Assembly: GCA_015680685.1 (NCBI GenBank)
Contig: MNCI01008738.1
Coordinates: forward strand, 8,870 to 33,400
Origin: Gnetum montanum
Taxonomy: Eukaryota > Streptophyta > Gnetopsida > Gnetales > Gnetaceae
Direction of reading: 5' to 3'
Length of the DNA: 24,531 nucleotides
Both the position numbers and the translations under genes were made by a program. Below, one piece after another: positions 1 to 10,720 of the stretch. The notes below the pieces were generated by a model. That model searched no databases. It saw only the letters and a list, made by a program, of their open reading frames with translations, and was not told where the DNA came from. Within the stretch, counting starts at the first letter, position 1, and the number at the start of each line of letters is the position of its first letter.

Positions 1-150
1 ATAAGTGTTCCCTTGCTCAGAAAATGCTCTTGTCCTCTTGATCTGCTGCCAACCAAAAAGCGATAAGTCCTCTGGTGCTCTGCTTTGTTAACTTGTCAAC
101 TGGCCAACTCCCCCCCAATCTCCTCTTTTTTGTATATTTGTCAACCGGGG

Positions 151-160
151 TATTTATAGA
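151..160 (-). promoter_or_regulatory. TATA box of LTR B
   Basis: The minus strand reads TCTATAAATA, identical to the TATA boxes at 1224, 11270 and 22714 in the other LTRs. It lies downstream of the hairpin array in the transcription direction. The cytosine run just beyond it (about 110-118) falls in the presumed transcript. Confidence 0.65.
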
Positions 161-381
161 CCGCGACACGCGCAACCCTGATGATGTGGGCCCGAATGTC
201 GCGGATCCTATTGACGCGATTCTTTTAAGTCAAACTGCGACTACGCATAACACGCTCATTTGCGTGCTGTGCGTGTAAAGAGCAGGCCCATGATAGGCGT
301 GTCTCGGCTGCGTTTGCGCTCATTCGCGTTGTGTTGCGTGTATAAGCGTACTGATGTAAAAACAATGAGTCCAAGATCGTT

Positions 382-821
382 TTACGCTCACCACGCAGCT
401 GTGCGTGGCAAAGCGTAAATGTAACGTACGCTCACTACGCAGCCGTGCGTGGTGAAGCGTAAACAAAGTATAACTTACGTTCATCATACAACTGCGCGTG
501 ATAAAGCGTAAATAATGCATAACTTACGCTTACCACGCAGCGGTGCGTGGTGGAGCGTAAGAAGCGTGCAACTTGAATTATGACCCACGCATTGGTACGC
601 ACCGTCGCGTAACGAGCGTAAAGGCCACTTATGTATGCGCTGCAAGAAAAAGTGCCAACCCGTCGTGCCTCTCTGGATTTTTCCTTCAACTTTTTTGGAG
701 CTTATTACGCTCATCACGCTGCCGTGCGTGATAGAGCGTAAACTTGTCCTTGAACAAATTTGCCTTTAACTGTCTTGGAGCCTATTACACTCATTACGCT
801 GCCGTGCGTGATGGAGCGTAA
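382..821. repeat. Array of inverted-repeat (hairpin) cassettes in LTR B
   Basis: At least seven cassettes of about 37 bp lie at 382-418, 426-462, 474-511, 523-560, about 578-621, 704-741 and 784-821. Each begins TTACGCT or similar and ends AGCGTAA, with inner arms CCACGCA and TGCGTGG, so each can fold on itself. Two weaker relatives lie near 246-280 and 312-352. Spacing is about 44 to 50 bp in the first group and 80 bp between the last two, which also share the flank AACTTGTCCTT. On the minus strand the array lies upstream of the LTR TATA box. Confidence 0.85.
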
Positions 822-1133
822 ACTTGTCCTTAGACAAATTCGAGGCGCGTTCTCGCTCAAATTACGAATCTTCGCCTGAGGCCGACCCGTAATTTTCACG
901 GTGTTTCAGTCTCATCAACCCTATTTTTTAGTTTCCCCCCTAGCACTATTAAAGGAATCAATCCATCATAATCACAACCTAGCCAAGTGTAACTACCAAT
1001 GAGACAAGGTACCGAAAAGCTAGCCAATATGTTATGTTGTAAAGAACTTGTTCCTCTTCTTCTACACTCAATAATGAGTTTTCATTCAATCGTGGATGTA
1101 TGATGAACTACATTATGTTGGCCCTAATGTCAG

Positions 1134-1165
1134 GTATGTGATGTTGGAGCTGCGACATCACATAC
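1134..1165. repeat. Perfect 11-bp inverted repeat upstream of LTR A TATA
   Basis: Arms GTATGTGATGT (1134-1144) and ACATCACATAC (1155-1165) pair perfectly around a 10-base loop. Related GATGTCA/GACATCA pieces continue to about 1208. A decayed equivalent is at 11206-11252 in the 3' LTR. Confidence 0.8.
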
Positions 1166-1223
1166 ACGATGTCAAGGTCTTCATATGATGTCACATAAGC
1201 GACATCAAAGCATTTACCTTGGG

Positions 1224-1233
1224 TCTATAAATA
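1224..1233 (+). promoter_or_regulatory. TATA box of 5' LTR A
   Basis: TCTATAAATA, conserved at the matching place in the 3' LTR and in LTRs B and C. Transcription would start roughly 30 bases downstream. The AATAAA at 1413-1418 is the matching polyadenylation signal. Confidence 0.7.
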
Positions 1234-1968
1234 CTGCACCTATGCTCCTATTTTGAGTTAGTTTTTAGTTTAGTTTCCAAGTAGAGTAGTGAAGCTCTTA
1301 CCATTTCTTTTCCTCGGAGTTAGAATATTGTCTAAGTGCCCACAGAAGGAGTCTAAGTGTGTATAGTTCTTTGTTCAAGCACTAATGTACTTGAGCACAG
1401 CAGTGTGACGAGAATAAAACGAACTCTTTTGAAAATCCTTGCAACACTAAGAATAGCTTAATATTTTCTTTATTGCACTTTACTTCCTTACTCTTTATTT
1501 TAATAAATTTGAGTTAAGCAATTTATTTCCATCAGTTAATGAACAAGAACACGACCACTTTGAGCATTCATTTAGTACTTGGTAACCTAGCAATGCTTAA
1601 TGTTTGGTAGCCCAGCAGTACTATATGTGTTTAGGATGTGTCCAAGAAAGTAGGGTAGTTACTTGTGTTAGGATAGCTAGGCAATAGATGACTTAGATCT
1701 TCAATTACTTTACCTTTCATTCTTATTGTAGGCAATCAAACTCATAAAATATAAAATAAGAAAAATCATATACTTGAATTACACTTAAATCATACCCTTG
1801 AAAATCACAAGTGTAGTTGGGAAGACAACAAATGCTCTCAATGCCCATTTCACCTCCTAGAAGAGTTAGTGCATTAGATAACTATAGGTCCATAGAATTC
1901 GATCAGATCATGCATAATGCATTAGTGATTCATATGGTTGGGCATAGGGGTACCTCACCACTCATCAT

Positions 1969-1986
1969 TGGTGCCATTACTAGGGA
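1969..1986 (+). other. Primer-binding site, tRNA-Asp type, decayed
   Basis: One base after the LTR end. It matches the 3' end of plant tRNA-Asp(GUC) at 13 of 18 positions. All five differences from the intact site of element C (23565-23582) are C to T or G to A. Confidence 0.8.
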
Positions 1987-2127
1987 CCTTTTTGTTATTT
2001 TGTGCGCTATCTAGGACCTAGTAGAAAGTGTTTAAATCATTAGAATGAACCTTAGAGTCATATCTTATTTCATAATTACTACAACAAATTCTTAGAGCAC
2101 ATTGAGATTTGTATTCGATAATTGAAA

Positions 2128-4670
2128 ATGTCTTCTTCTCACAAGATCGCTTCTCTTCCCAAGGCTAATAGAGTTAATCTACCAAAGCCTCAACAACTTT
2201 GAATTATATATACTCATCCTAATAAGTATGTGCTAAGCTTCACCTTCATCCTACACCAGGATGAACAACTATGGTGGTGTGACATGGAGGGCACATTGTG
2301 TTGCCACTCGATTGTGCTGCTCCTGCAATGTTCTATCAAATGCTTGCATAATATGGTCTTCAAGACTACCAAGGGTAGTATATTGTGAAAGATGTTGATG
2401 CCAAGGATTACCATCCCACTAAAGCACAACATCTATGGGATCGACAGCTTAACAGTGCCATGAAATTTTTAAGGAAAAAGGATTTAACAATTCTCCATTC
2501 CCATTGTACCAACAAGCTAGTGGGGAACCCTTCTCTAGGGATTATTCATTCAATGAAACTCCTCTGTTTGACTTTGGTGATGGAGGTCAAAAAAAATCTA
2601 CATTCCACAGTTCACAATCCTGATTCTAGTAACAAGGGATCCAATCAAAATGAAGGATCCTGAGGGGCAAATAAAGATAGGGATGTAGACAAGAAGCATA
2701 ATTATGATCATGGTTGCGATCGCCAAAGAGGCAGTAGTAAGCATCATGATGATGTTGGTTCTCCTTCCTCTTCTCTTTCATCATCATCATCATCATCTTC
2801 TTCTATCTCTAACTATGACTGTAGAAGGTGAGACCATGATAAAGGTGATCACAATGAATGAAACAATCAACGAGACCAAAATAACCAAAGGGACCATCGG
2901 GATAGACAAGATCAAGGGCGTAGATGTTCAAGAGAGGCACATCACCATGGATGAAGGGGTAGTATAGGGCATTGTAGGAACCATGATCAAGGCCTTGATG
3001 AGCCTCTATTTGCTACCATAAGTATGCTTAACATCACTAAGTTAGTCAAAATTTCAACAAGGCATGTGAAGTATAGTTGGATCAAACAGTTAGACATGAA
3101 CAATATTTCTCAATTTGAAGGAGGATATAACTCTAACCTGCAGAATCATCTTCAAGGTTTCTAAGATGCATGTGCCTTGCAAAACATAGAGAATGAGTTG
3201 CAAAAACTAAAGTTGTTCCCCAGGACACTTATCAAAGAAGCAGAAAACTGGTACTAGTCCTTAGAGCTAGAATCCATTAGAAAATGGAGTACCATGCTTG
3301 AGTTGTTCAATGATAAGTATCAAACATACTCCAGAGTGTCCAACTTAAGGAAGAAAATTCAAGAGTGGAAACAAGGAACACATGAATCCTTAGATGCTGC
3401 CATTAATCGATACTATGTCTTGATGCACAAATGTCTTGGCCATGGTTATTCTCAATTGGTTTAATTTTGGCACATTGTAGACAGGCTTCATAATTAAATA
3501 AGGAAAACCCTTGGTGTCTATGCCTAAGGGCAATTGTTAGAACTAAATATCCATCAAATACAAAGATTAATAGAGCAAGTCACCAAAGAGGAGGATGAAC
3601 TAAGAAAAAGAGAAAGTGCAAAAGAGTACAATCATGATCCTTCCATTTGCAAGAGGGAGGTTTGATTTTGTGACAATGAGGATGAGTCCGTATTTGATGA
3701 GGGGGTGCATAAGAAAGTCTTTCCACTCCAACAATTCCAATCTAAACTTACAGCCAAGGTTGATCAGTTAAGGAACTCAATAGATAACAAATTCCAAGCT
3801 ATTCCTAAAATTGTTGAGGAGTCCAAAGAACAAAGTAGTGAGCATGAGCATAGGAGGTGCAAGGAAGCTGAATGTGCATATTACAAAGGTAAGGGCAAGA
3901 TTGCTATAATGAAAGAGTTTGCAAATAAGGAATTAGATGATGATCATGGGTGTGACATCTATTAGTATGAACATCCTAAGGGATGTTACGTCATTTTGTC
4001 ACATCTACAAGAGTCTAGGGTTTATGCCTTACATCCACAACTTACGTAATGGCAAACATCCATAAGGTTACCTTATCCTCAAGGTAATCTCAAGCAGTTC
4101 CACCAACAACAACTATATTATCCAAGTGGAGCTCCATCACAACCATATGAATAGTATCAACAATGGTAGCAACTACAATCATGGGCATTAGCACTACCAA
4201 GACAACAATACCCTTACCAGCCTAATCCATATGGTTACAATGTGCAACAACCCATGTCTCCACATGAGTCTTCCATTCACATTTCTAATTTCCAACCTCA
4301 CTACCACCCTTCAGATTATTATCAAGCTCATTCACCCCATGAAATAAGGGATACTACCTCTTATCCTTATCCTTTTCCTATCCTTGCACATATTCCTCCT
4401 TCAATTGCATAGCTACCACCTACTCCACCAATGTAGGGTGAACTACTTTCTCAATCGCAACAACGCAATGCTACAAGGGCTATTAATTTGCAACCTAATC
4501 ATCAATTGGGTGAAATGCCCAGTCAAAGAAAAGACCTTTCTTTCAACCCCTTAGTCCACCTAAGCCTTCACCTACGCTCGCAGTTAACAACCCTACTCTT
4601 GCCTTTTTCTCCATATCAAATTCCTTTGAGCCTCCTTCAAACCAAAATATTCCAAGGATCCATATTGTAA
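2128..4670 (+). pseudogene. gag remnant of element A
   Basis: The start ATG (2128) opens Met followed by three serines and a histidine, like the gag start of element C (MASSH at 23705). Further matches to C are the stretch around YTHP...DEQL (about 2205-2270), DYHP (about 2408) and a Ser/His-rich low-complexity part (about 2760-2810). A retrotransposon gag domain is recognisable at about 3090-3480 (FPRTLIKEAENWY, then LELFNDKY and LRKKIQEWKQGTHESL). The tail to about 4500 is Pro/Gln/Tyr-rich. The product would be the nucleocapsid precursor that packages element RNA. It is broken by many in-frame TGA, TAG and TAA codons, mostly where Arg, Gln or Trp is expected, and by frameshifts (for example near 2390). 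No CCHC knuckle was seen. The 3' limit is approximate. Confidence 0.75.
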
Positions 4671-4689
4671 TGCTTACTCACATTGTGTC

Positions 4690-5175
4690 TGATTGGATAC
4701 ATGTAGGAAACCTTCCTAGAAAATTAGTCAATCTTAGAAGTCCTCTAATTTATTTGTAGATTACTTGAAATGAACCATGCAAGGCTCTTCTCAATTTAGG
4801 TTTTGATGTTAATTTTATTTTTCATGAGATGTACACTACTTAGAACCTACCTCCTCTCAAGAAGAGCAACATCATATTAGATTTGATGGACTAGTCCATC
4901 ACTATTTCTATTGGGACTGGTAGAAGACATTATGACCATCATCTATTGGTGGCCTTATCTTGCTGACTTCTTTGTAATCAAGGTGGAGAATTACAAAAGG
5001 GACTTTCCAATCATTATGGGAAGGGCATGGCTAAGCACTATCGATGCAAGAATGGGCATTAGAGATCTTTTCCTGGAGATATCTAAAGAAAATGTATTTG
5101 GAAAGATTGAGAAGAAGAGAATTCCATGCATTGCGTACAGCGATACAGGGTACAATTGTGTGCAGAAACTTTAGG
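4690..5175 (+). pseudogene. Aspartic protease remnant of element A
   Basis: The active-site region reads LLNLGFDVNF (about 4787-4815). In Athila/Tat-type proteases this position is normally LLDLGA, so the catalytic Asp appears as Asn (AAT, 4793-4795), a G to A change. The C-terminal part FPIIMGRAWLSTIDA (about 5005-5050) matches the conserved flap-to-end segment. This domain would cut the gag-pol precursor. It is inactive on both grounds: lost catalytic residue and interrupting stops (near 4840, 4890 and 5172). Confidence 0.7.
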
Positions 5176-5694
5176 TCATAAAGCAAGCATCTATCTTTGC
5201 ATGTAAGTAGTGTGCACCAAAAGTAGAAATTCAAATGTATTTGTACACAACAGCCACAAAATAAGAGGGTACCCAATGGCTGACCACTAATTTGAAAAGT
5301 AGCACACTTTGCATGGAACTAGCTGAGAGCCTAACATGTGCGTATGTCATAGGCATGGATGAACTAGAGCAGGTTCATCACCAACTCTCTAATAACATAA
5401 ATGATGATACTCATTAGGGAGAGTTGGAAATTCTTAAAAAATTCAAATAAGAGTCCCTTGAGCTAAAAATGTTATCAAGTAGAATGGAGTGTGTATTTTT
5501 GAAAAATGGAAAGCCGCTTATAATTAATGCAAAACTTGCTCTAGAATAGAAAAAAAATGTTGTTGAAAGTAGTTGAAAGATAGTTAGCAACATTTGCTTG
5601 GCCATATCCTAAACTCACAAGGATTGATCCTAGGATATGCCAGCATTGCATCTACACTAAGCTAGCCATGAAGCCAAAACAATAATAGAGGCAA

Positions 5695-6930
5695 TTGAAT
5701 CCTAAATTGAAGCAAATCATCAAGGAGGAAATTGAGCAACTCCTCAAGGTAGGGTTCATCTATTTCATTGTGGATAGCAAATGGGTTAACCCACTTGTAA
5801 TTGTATCAAAGAAAGGTGGTAAGTGGCGAGTATTCATCAATTTCAAGCTACTAAACATGGCAACATTCAAGGATTACTTTCCATTGCCATTTGTTGACCA
5901 AGTGCTTAACATAATACCTGGGCATTGCTACTATAGTTTTCTAGATGGTCATAGTGGCTATAACCAAATCCAAATTGCACCAGAGGACCAAACAAAGATA
6001 ATTTTCATGTGTCTCTAGGGAACTTTTATATATCGCAAGATATCATTTGGTCTATGCAATGCTCTTGCCACATTCTAACACCTCATCCTAAGCATTTTTC
6101 AATAGTAGATCAGTAGTGGTGTGGAAGTCTTCATGGATAACTTCTCCACCTATGGAGCTATATTTGAGCAAGCCTTGGACCACCTTGAGCAAGTGTTGAA
6201 ATAATGTGTTGAAACCAACTTGTAGCTCAATTAGCAAAAAAGTCACCTCATGGTCTAGGAGGGCATTGTACTAGGGCATAGAATATCACAAGCAAGAATT
6301 GAGGTAGACCTTGAAAACATAAGAGTCATCCAAGGAATAACTTGCCAACCAGAAACAGTTAAAGATGTTTGGTCATTCCTTTGACATACTGGCTACTACC
6401 AATGATTCATAAAGAATTTCTTTAAGATTGCAAAATCATTGGTCAAGCTAACAAAGAAAGATGCTCCTTTTGTTTAGACCATAGAATGTGAAAAAGCATT
6501 CCAACAACTAAAAGAAAAACTTGTAAAAACTTCAATCCTACAAGTGCCTAATTATCTAGACCATTTCATATCATGATGGATGCATGAAATTATGCCTTAG
6601 AAGCTATACTAATGCAGTTAGATAATAAGAAGCGACCATACTACATCCACTCCATTAACTGAAGCATTGTGAGTGCATAACTAAACTACACCACTATAGA
6701 GAAAGAATTGATGGTAGTGGTGTTTTCTCTAGAGAAGTTCAGGCATTATGTGCTTGGATACAAGGTGTTTGTGCACACAGACCACAATGTCCTCTACTTC
6801 CTAATGAACAAGCCAATGGTGAGACCTTGTGTCATATGGTGGCTAGTGATCTTGCAGGAATTTGATCTTATGATGATAGATTGAAATGGCATTGAGAATG
6901 TGGTTTTTGATCACTTGTCTTTGTTGCGAT
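5695..6930 (+). pseudogene. Reverse transcriptase and RNase H remnant of element A
   Basis: RT begins with LKQIIKEEIEQLLKVGFI and is open from 5695 to 6015; WVNPLVIVSKKGGKWRV and SFLDGHSGYNQIQIAPEDQT are standard Ty3 RT blocks. The stop at 6016-6018 stands where Trp is expected before GTF (TGG to TAG). The catalytic box reads FMDN at 6130-6141 instead of an FMDD-type box. RNase H follows after a frameshift near 6566-6571 (acidic residue in MMDA, then TTIEKELMVVVFSLEKFRHY, VFVHTDHNVLYFL, and ENVVFDHLS at about 6895-6920). This enzyme would copy element RNA into DNA. At least a dozen stops make it a clear pseudogene. Confidence 0.85.
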
Positions 6931-6989
6931 GGGACAACAAAGAGAAAGATAGCTCACTCTTTGACATGGTTCTTGATGAACTCCTCTTT

Positions 6990-8340
6990 GCTAGGGCTAT
7001 AACTAAACAAATGCCCAATGAGCCAAAATGGTATGATAACATTCTCACCTATCTTCTCACTTAGGAGATGCCACAAGGGTTGGACCACTGGAAGAAATAG
7101 TAGTTTCTTCACCAAGTAAATAACTTCATGGAGATCAATGGACACCTCTACAAGGTGTGCATCAATGGCTTGGTTCATTGGTGTGTCCCTGATGCTGATC
7201 AACTGCATGTTTTCCAAGACACTCATGAAAGTCCTTATGGAGGACACTATGCTAGGAGATGCATGGCCATTAAAATCTTGATGCAGGGTATTGCTAGCCA
7301 ACACTCTTCAAGGATGCTAATCATTATGTCCACTCTTGTGAACGATGTCAATGAGATGGTGGAATGACTACTCAAATGGAGGAACCTCAATAATGGATTC
7401 AACCACTAAAATCATTTAACATCTGGGGCATTGATTTCATGAGTACCATCACACCCATGTCAAATGGAAAGGCATACATCATAGTCACTGTTAACTATTA
7501 TATGAAATGGGTAGAAGTAGTAGTCATCATTGACTGTACATCTTCTACTGCTGCTTGGTTTGTACAACAAAATGTTGTAAATAGGTTTGATGTACCATGT
7601 GCATTAATTTCTAACAATGAAACTCATTTTACAAGCACTATTTTTTAGAAGCTCATGCAATGCTTAGGGGTTGAACATAAACTCATAACACCTTACCATC
7701 CCCAAGCTAATGGTCAAGCTAAGGCTACCAATAAGGAAATCATAAGGATACTAATAAGAACTATTAGCAAGAATAGGAAGGACTAGAACACAAAACTAAA
7801 TTATGCCCTTTGGGCCTACTACTCAACTTAGAAACTTCCTATAGGCTACTCTCCCTATGAGTTTGTGTATGGTAAACTACCAACACTTCATATTCAATTT
7901 GAACTCTCTACACTTTCAATAGCTTGTGATCTTGACCTTGACTTGAGTCTAGCCCAAAAAGAATGATCGATAAATCTTAACTTGCTAAACGAAAACCAAT
8001 TAGTGGCCTTATCATCCAACAAGTTGCACAAGGCCTATAACAAAAAGTGTCATGACTTGAAAATTAGAAAAGTTAAATTTCAACTAGGAGACAAGGTTCT
8101 TTACTGGAACCCCACACACGTACCTCAACGAACTAAGTTCCAAACACTATGGAAAGGACCTTATATCATTTATGAGACTTTTCCTTCTAGGGCCATGATG
8201 ATCTATAAACCTAAGAGCCCAAACAAGAACTAGCTTGTCAACATCCAACAAATTAAACCTTTCCATGAGCATATGTCAGCTAACACAACAAGAACCTCAT
8301 CCAATGGACAACCATGCTCCATATTTTGGATCTTCTCCTT
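6990..8340 (+). pseudogene. Integrase remnant of element A
   Basis: The N-terminal zinc-binding part (VFQDTHESPYGGHYARR, about 7208-7260) is followed by a frameshift near 7335; the Cys pair then reads CERCQ in the shifted frame. The core has the first Asp in WGIDFM (7433-7435). The second Asp position reads Asn (7613-7615) within SNNETHF, and the Glu position reads Lys (7721-7723) in QANGQAKATNK. The two are 36 codons apart, exactly the D35E spacing. The C-terminal part has FQLGDKVLYWN and LWKGPYII (about 8078-8170). This enzyme would insert the DNA copy. Two of three catalytic residues are lost by G to A changes, and several stops are present. Confidence 0.85.
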
Positions 8341-9920
8341 TCAACTTAGTTGTGGGGGAGATGGCCACTCATGCTAATCATTTAAGTGGCTCTTTAGTTT
8401 TTCAATTTTTTTGTTTTACACATTCTTTCTTTTACATCTTTTTTATTTTTATGTTATTAATCTTTTTTTATTTTTGTTTTACACCATCATTAGTATATTT
8501 GCTATTTCTTGAATATTTTACACTTTTTGTTATATTTTCTTTTATTTGGTGTGATTTCTAACTTTTTGTTAATAAGTGTCAAGTACAATGGTAATGTATT
8601 ACTTGATGGTGGTATGTACTATATTTGTTATTTGATTGTTGGTGTTTAGTCTTTGGCTTTGAATTTTGTTATGAATAATTAGGACATAGTTTTTTTTTCA
8701 TGTAACAAGTAGTGAGTCCACAACATCCACCCATCCACAAACTCTATGGTTTTCCTTGTTTTGGAAATGTGCAATCCCTTTCCCATTAATAAAACTTTAA
8801 TAAATTTGTGACTTTGGTAGTTTTTGGAATTGGGAAGGATTCAAAGGTTTGAATAGGTTGTGGCTTCAAGAGGATTCGATATTCTTTATGCTTTTTTGTT
8901 TGCTTGGGTGCATGTGTGTTTTCATGAATTTCTTACCATTCTATGTCATCCAATAAAAGGAAGTTGAATAAGTCCTTACATTGTGTGGTTTTCATCAGAA
9001 AAAAAATGATGAGAATTCAAAGCACACCCCTTAGACAAAATAGATGCATATGTCCTTGCATGGTGTGGTTCTCATCAAGAAAAGAAAAAAAATAAGAGAA
9101 AAGATGAGGATTCAAAGCACACCCCTTAGACAAAATAAATGCATGTGTCTTTGCATAGTGTGGTTCCCATTTCAAAAATAGGAATTCAAAGCATACCCCT
9201 TAGATAGAATAAATAGGCTACAAGCACTGGTTATGGGACTAGTCTCCTCTAACTAAGGCCCTTTTTTCACTTCCTACTTCTTCTCTAATTTGGAATGGTG
9301 GTTGTTCTATGGAAGCACTTTTGTGTCTTAGGGGATGGATTAGTCTTAGAATGTCGATGTGTGGTCACTAAATATGGTTGGTTTTGGTTTGGACTGAGGA
9401 TGGATTCTATCAAGTTGTTTAACCACAAAATCCACAAGGGACTTCATGTGATTGTAATTAGGAACTCCATTCCACTCTCTCTCTTTCTCTCACATCCATC
9501 TATGCTTTCCATGTCTCACCTCACTATCAATTTCATGTTTTGGTTCGATGTCCTAGTTTGATGTGTCAAAATTCTTAGTTAGTTTCTTTTGGATTTTTGT
9601 ACTTAACCTTCTATAACCATTAATCATCCATAGAGCCCATGGACTCTTTGGTTTGAAGTTATGCAAAGGCATAAGAGGCATGTTTCTACTTTGGGGAGGA
9701 CCCACTTGCATATCTTTTGGTTGGGTTAGTTAAGTTCTTTACCCTTAGACATTTTTACAATCAAATTCTTTTTGTTTACCCCATCAATAACATCCAATTG
9801 TACACATGTTCACAACAATTTCAATGAATTCTTCTTGTCATTGTTGTGAATTCTTATACCCTCTTCAAATATTTCCTTGTATTGAACTTTTTCAAATTTA
9901 ATGGACTGCTTAATTGAATT
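8341..9920 (+). other. Non-coding 3' part of element A
   Basis: No env-like or other frame is supported; the short open frames here are T-rich low complexity (about 8400-8570) or unrelated. It contains a GTGGGGGAG stretch right after pol (about 8353), tandem repeats (8972-9217) and a purine run TTGGGGAGGA (9691-9700) that might be the polypurine tract. The start of the 3' LTR lies in this block or close to its end but could not be fixed, because the matching end of the 5' LTR is outside the window. Confidence 0.6.
8972..9217 (+). repeat. Tandem repeat, about 80-95 bp unit, three copies
   Basis: Units start at 8972, 9052 and 9147 with GTCCTTRCAT-like sequence followed by GTGTGGTT, an A-rich stretch, and ATTCAAAGCACACCCCTTAG. 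Length differences come from the A-rich part. The third copy is the most diverged. Such repeats between pol and the 3' LTR are common in Athila/Tat elements. Confidence 0.85.
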
Positions 9921-10139
9921 AACCCTATCTGTCAGCCTTCCCACTAACACTACTCAAGGAACCAATCAACCACAATCACAACCTAGCTGATGAGTGGCGA
10001 GGTACCCCTACACTCAACCATACGAATACGAGCATGTACACGTGATCCGGTCGAACTCCGCAGACTAAATGCCTTAACGCCATAAGAAACACTTGGGGTT
10101 AATCGTTCGTTGTCTTCCCAGGCTTGCTTGTATGTGTCA

Positions 10140-10649
10140 NNNNNNNNNNNNNNNNNNNNNNNNNNNNNNNNNNNNNNNNNNNNNNNNNNNNNNNNNNNNN
10201 NNNNNNNNNNNNNNNNNNNNNNNNNNNNNNNNNNNNNNNNNNNNNNNNNNNNNNNNNNNNNNNNNNNNNNNNNNNNNNNNNNNNNNNNNNNNNNNNNNNN
10301 NNNNNNNNNNNNNNNNNNNNNNNNNNNNNNNNNNNNNNNNNNNNNNNNNNNNNNNNNNNNNNNNNNNNNNNNNNNNNNNNNNNNNNNNNNNNNNNNNNNN
10401 NNNNNNNNNNNNNNNNNNNNNNNNNNNNNNNNNNNNNNNNNNNNNNNNNNNNNNNNNNNNNNNNNNNNNNNNNNNNNNNNNNNNNNNNNNNNNNNNNNNN
10501 NNNNNNNNNNNNNNNNNNNNNNNNNNNNNNNNNNNNNNNNNNNNNNNNNNNNNNNNNNNNNNNNNNNNNNNNNNNNNNNNNNNNNNNNNNNNNNNNNNNN
10601 NNNNNNNNNNNNNNNNNNNNNNNNNNNNNNNNNNNNNNNNNNNNNNNNN
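10140..10649. other. Assembly gap (510 N) inside solo LTR F
   Basis: Run of 510 N. Open frames crossing it are artefacts. Its right edge is a palindromic GATATC array, which may be why the assembly failed here. Confidence 0.99.
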
Positions 10650-10720
10650 TACGCGATATCGCAGGGAAAGACCCGATATCGCAGCGGCCGCGATATCGCG
10701 TATGCAACATCGCGGCACTA
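10650..10720. repeat. Palindromic CGATATCG cassettes at the gap edge
   Basis: Perfect 13-bp arms TACGCGATATCGC (10650-10662) and GCGATATCGCGTA (10690-10702), with another CCGATATCGC inside and a decayed GCAACATCGCGG after. The array probably continues into the gap. It corresponds to the single palindrome at 22674-22701 of LTR C. Confidence 0.85.

Larger units (their letters stand above)
1..917 (-). mobile_element. Antisense LTR of a TGATGAG-type retroelement (element B), truncated by window edge
   Basis: Read on the minus strand, this block starts at 917 with TGATGAG, the same LTR terminus seen at 22651, and contains a TATA box (151-160). Its right edge is exactly where the similarity between the two LTRs of element A begins (918 against about 9921), so it is an insertion into the 5' LTR of element A. 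The first bases after the junction, ACCCT, would be the target duplication, but the left end is outside the window and this cannot be verified. Whether it is a solo LTR or the 5' LTR of a complete antisense element cannot be decided. Open frames here are short and look non-coding. Confidence 0.75.
918..1967 (+). repeat. 5' LTR of element A, right part
   Basis: Aligns over its length with the 3' LTR: for example AATATGTTATGTTGTAAAGA occurs near 1026 and near 11105. Contains a hairpin (1134-1165), TATA box (1224-1233) and an AATAAA signal (1413-1418), and ends CTCATCA at 1967 followed by the primer site. Its left part has been displaced by the insertion of element B. Relative to the 3' copy it lacks about 325 bp between roughly 1008 and 1020 but has an extra hairpin-region unit of about 33 bp after 1170. 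Confidence 0.85.

Noticed and set aside
382-821. CRISPR array
   Set aside because: Repeats are palindromic and regularly spaced, but spacers are not unique sequences of constant length, the unit varies, and the setting is a plant LTR.
2704-2967. Open frame of 87 residues with a poly-His stretch
   Set aside because: The gag frame of element A runs through here in another frame and matches element C; the His run is the TCATCA repeat read out of frame.
8235-8561. Open frame with a hydrophobic Phe-rich C-terminus that looks like a membrane protein
   Set aside because: It overlaps the integrase end in another frame and the hydrophobic part comes from T-rich low-complexity DNA.
9007-9013. TGATGAG as a possible start of the 3' LTR of element A
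   Set aside because: It lies within a tandem repeat whose next unit has GATGAGG at the same place, and no similarity to the known LTR follows.
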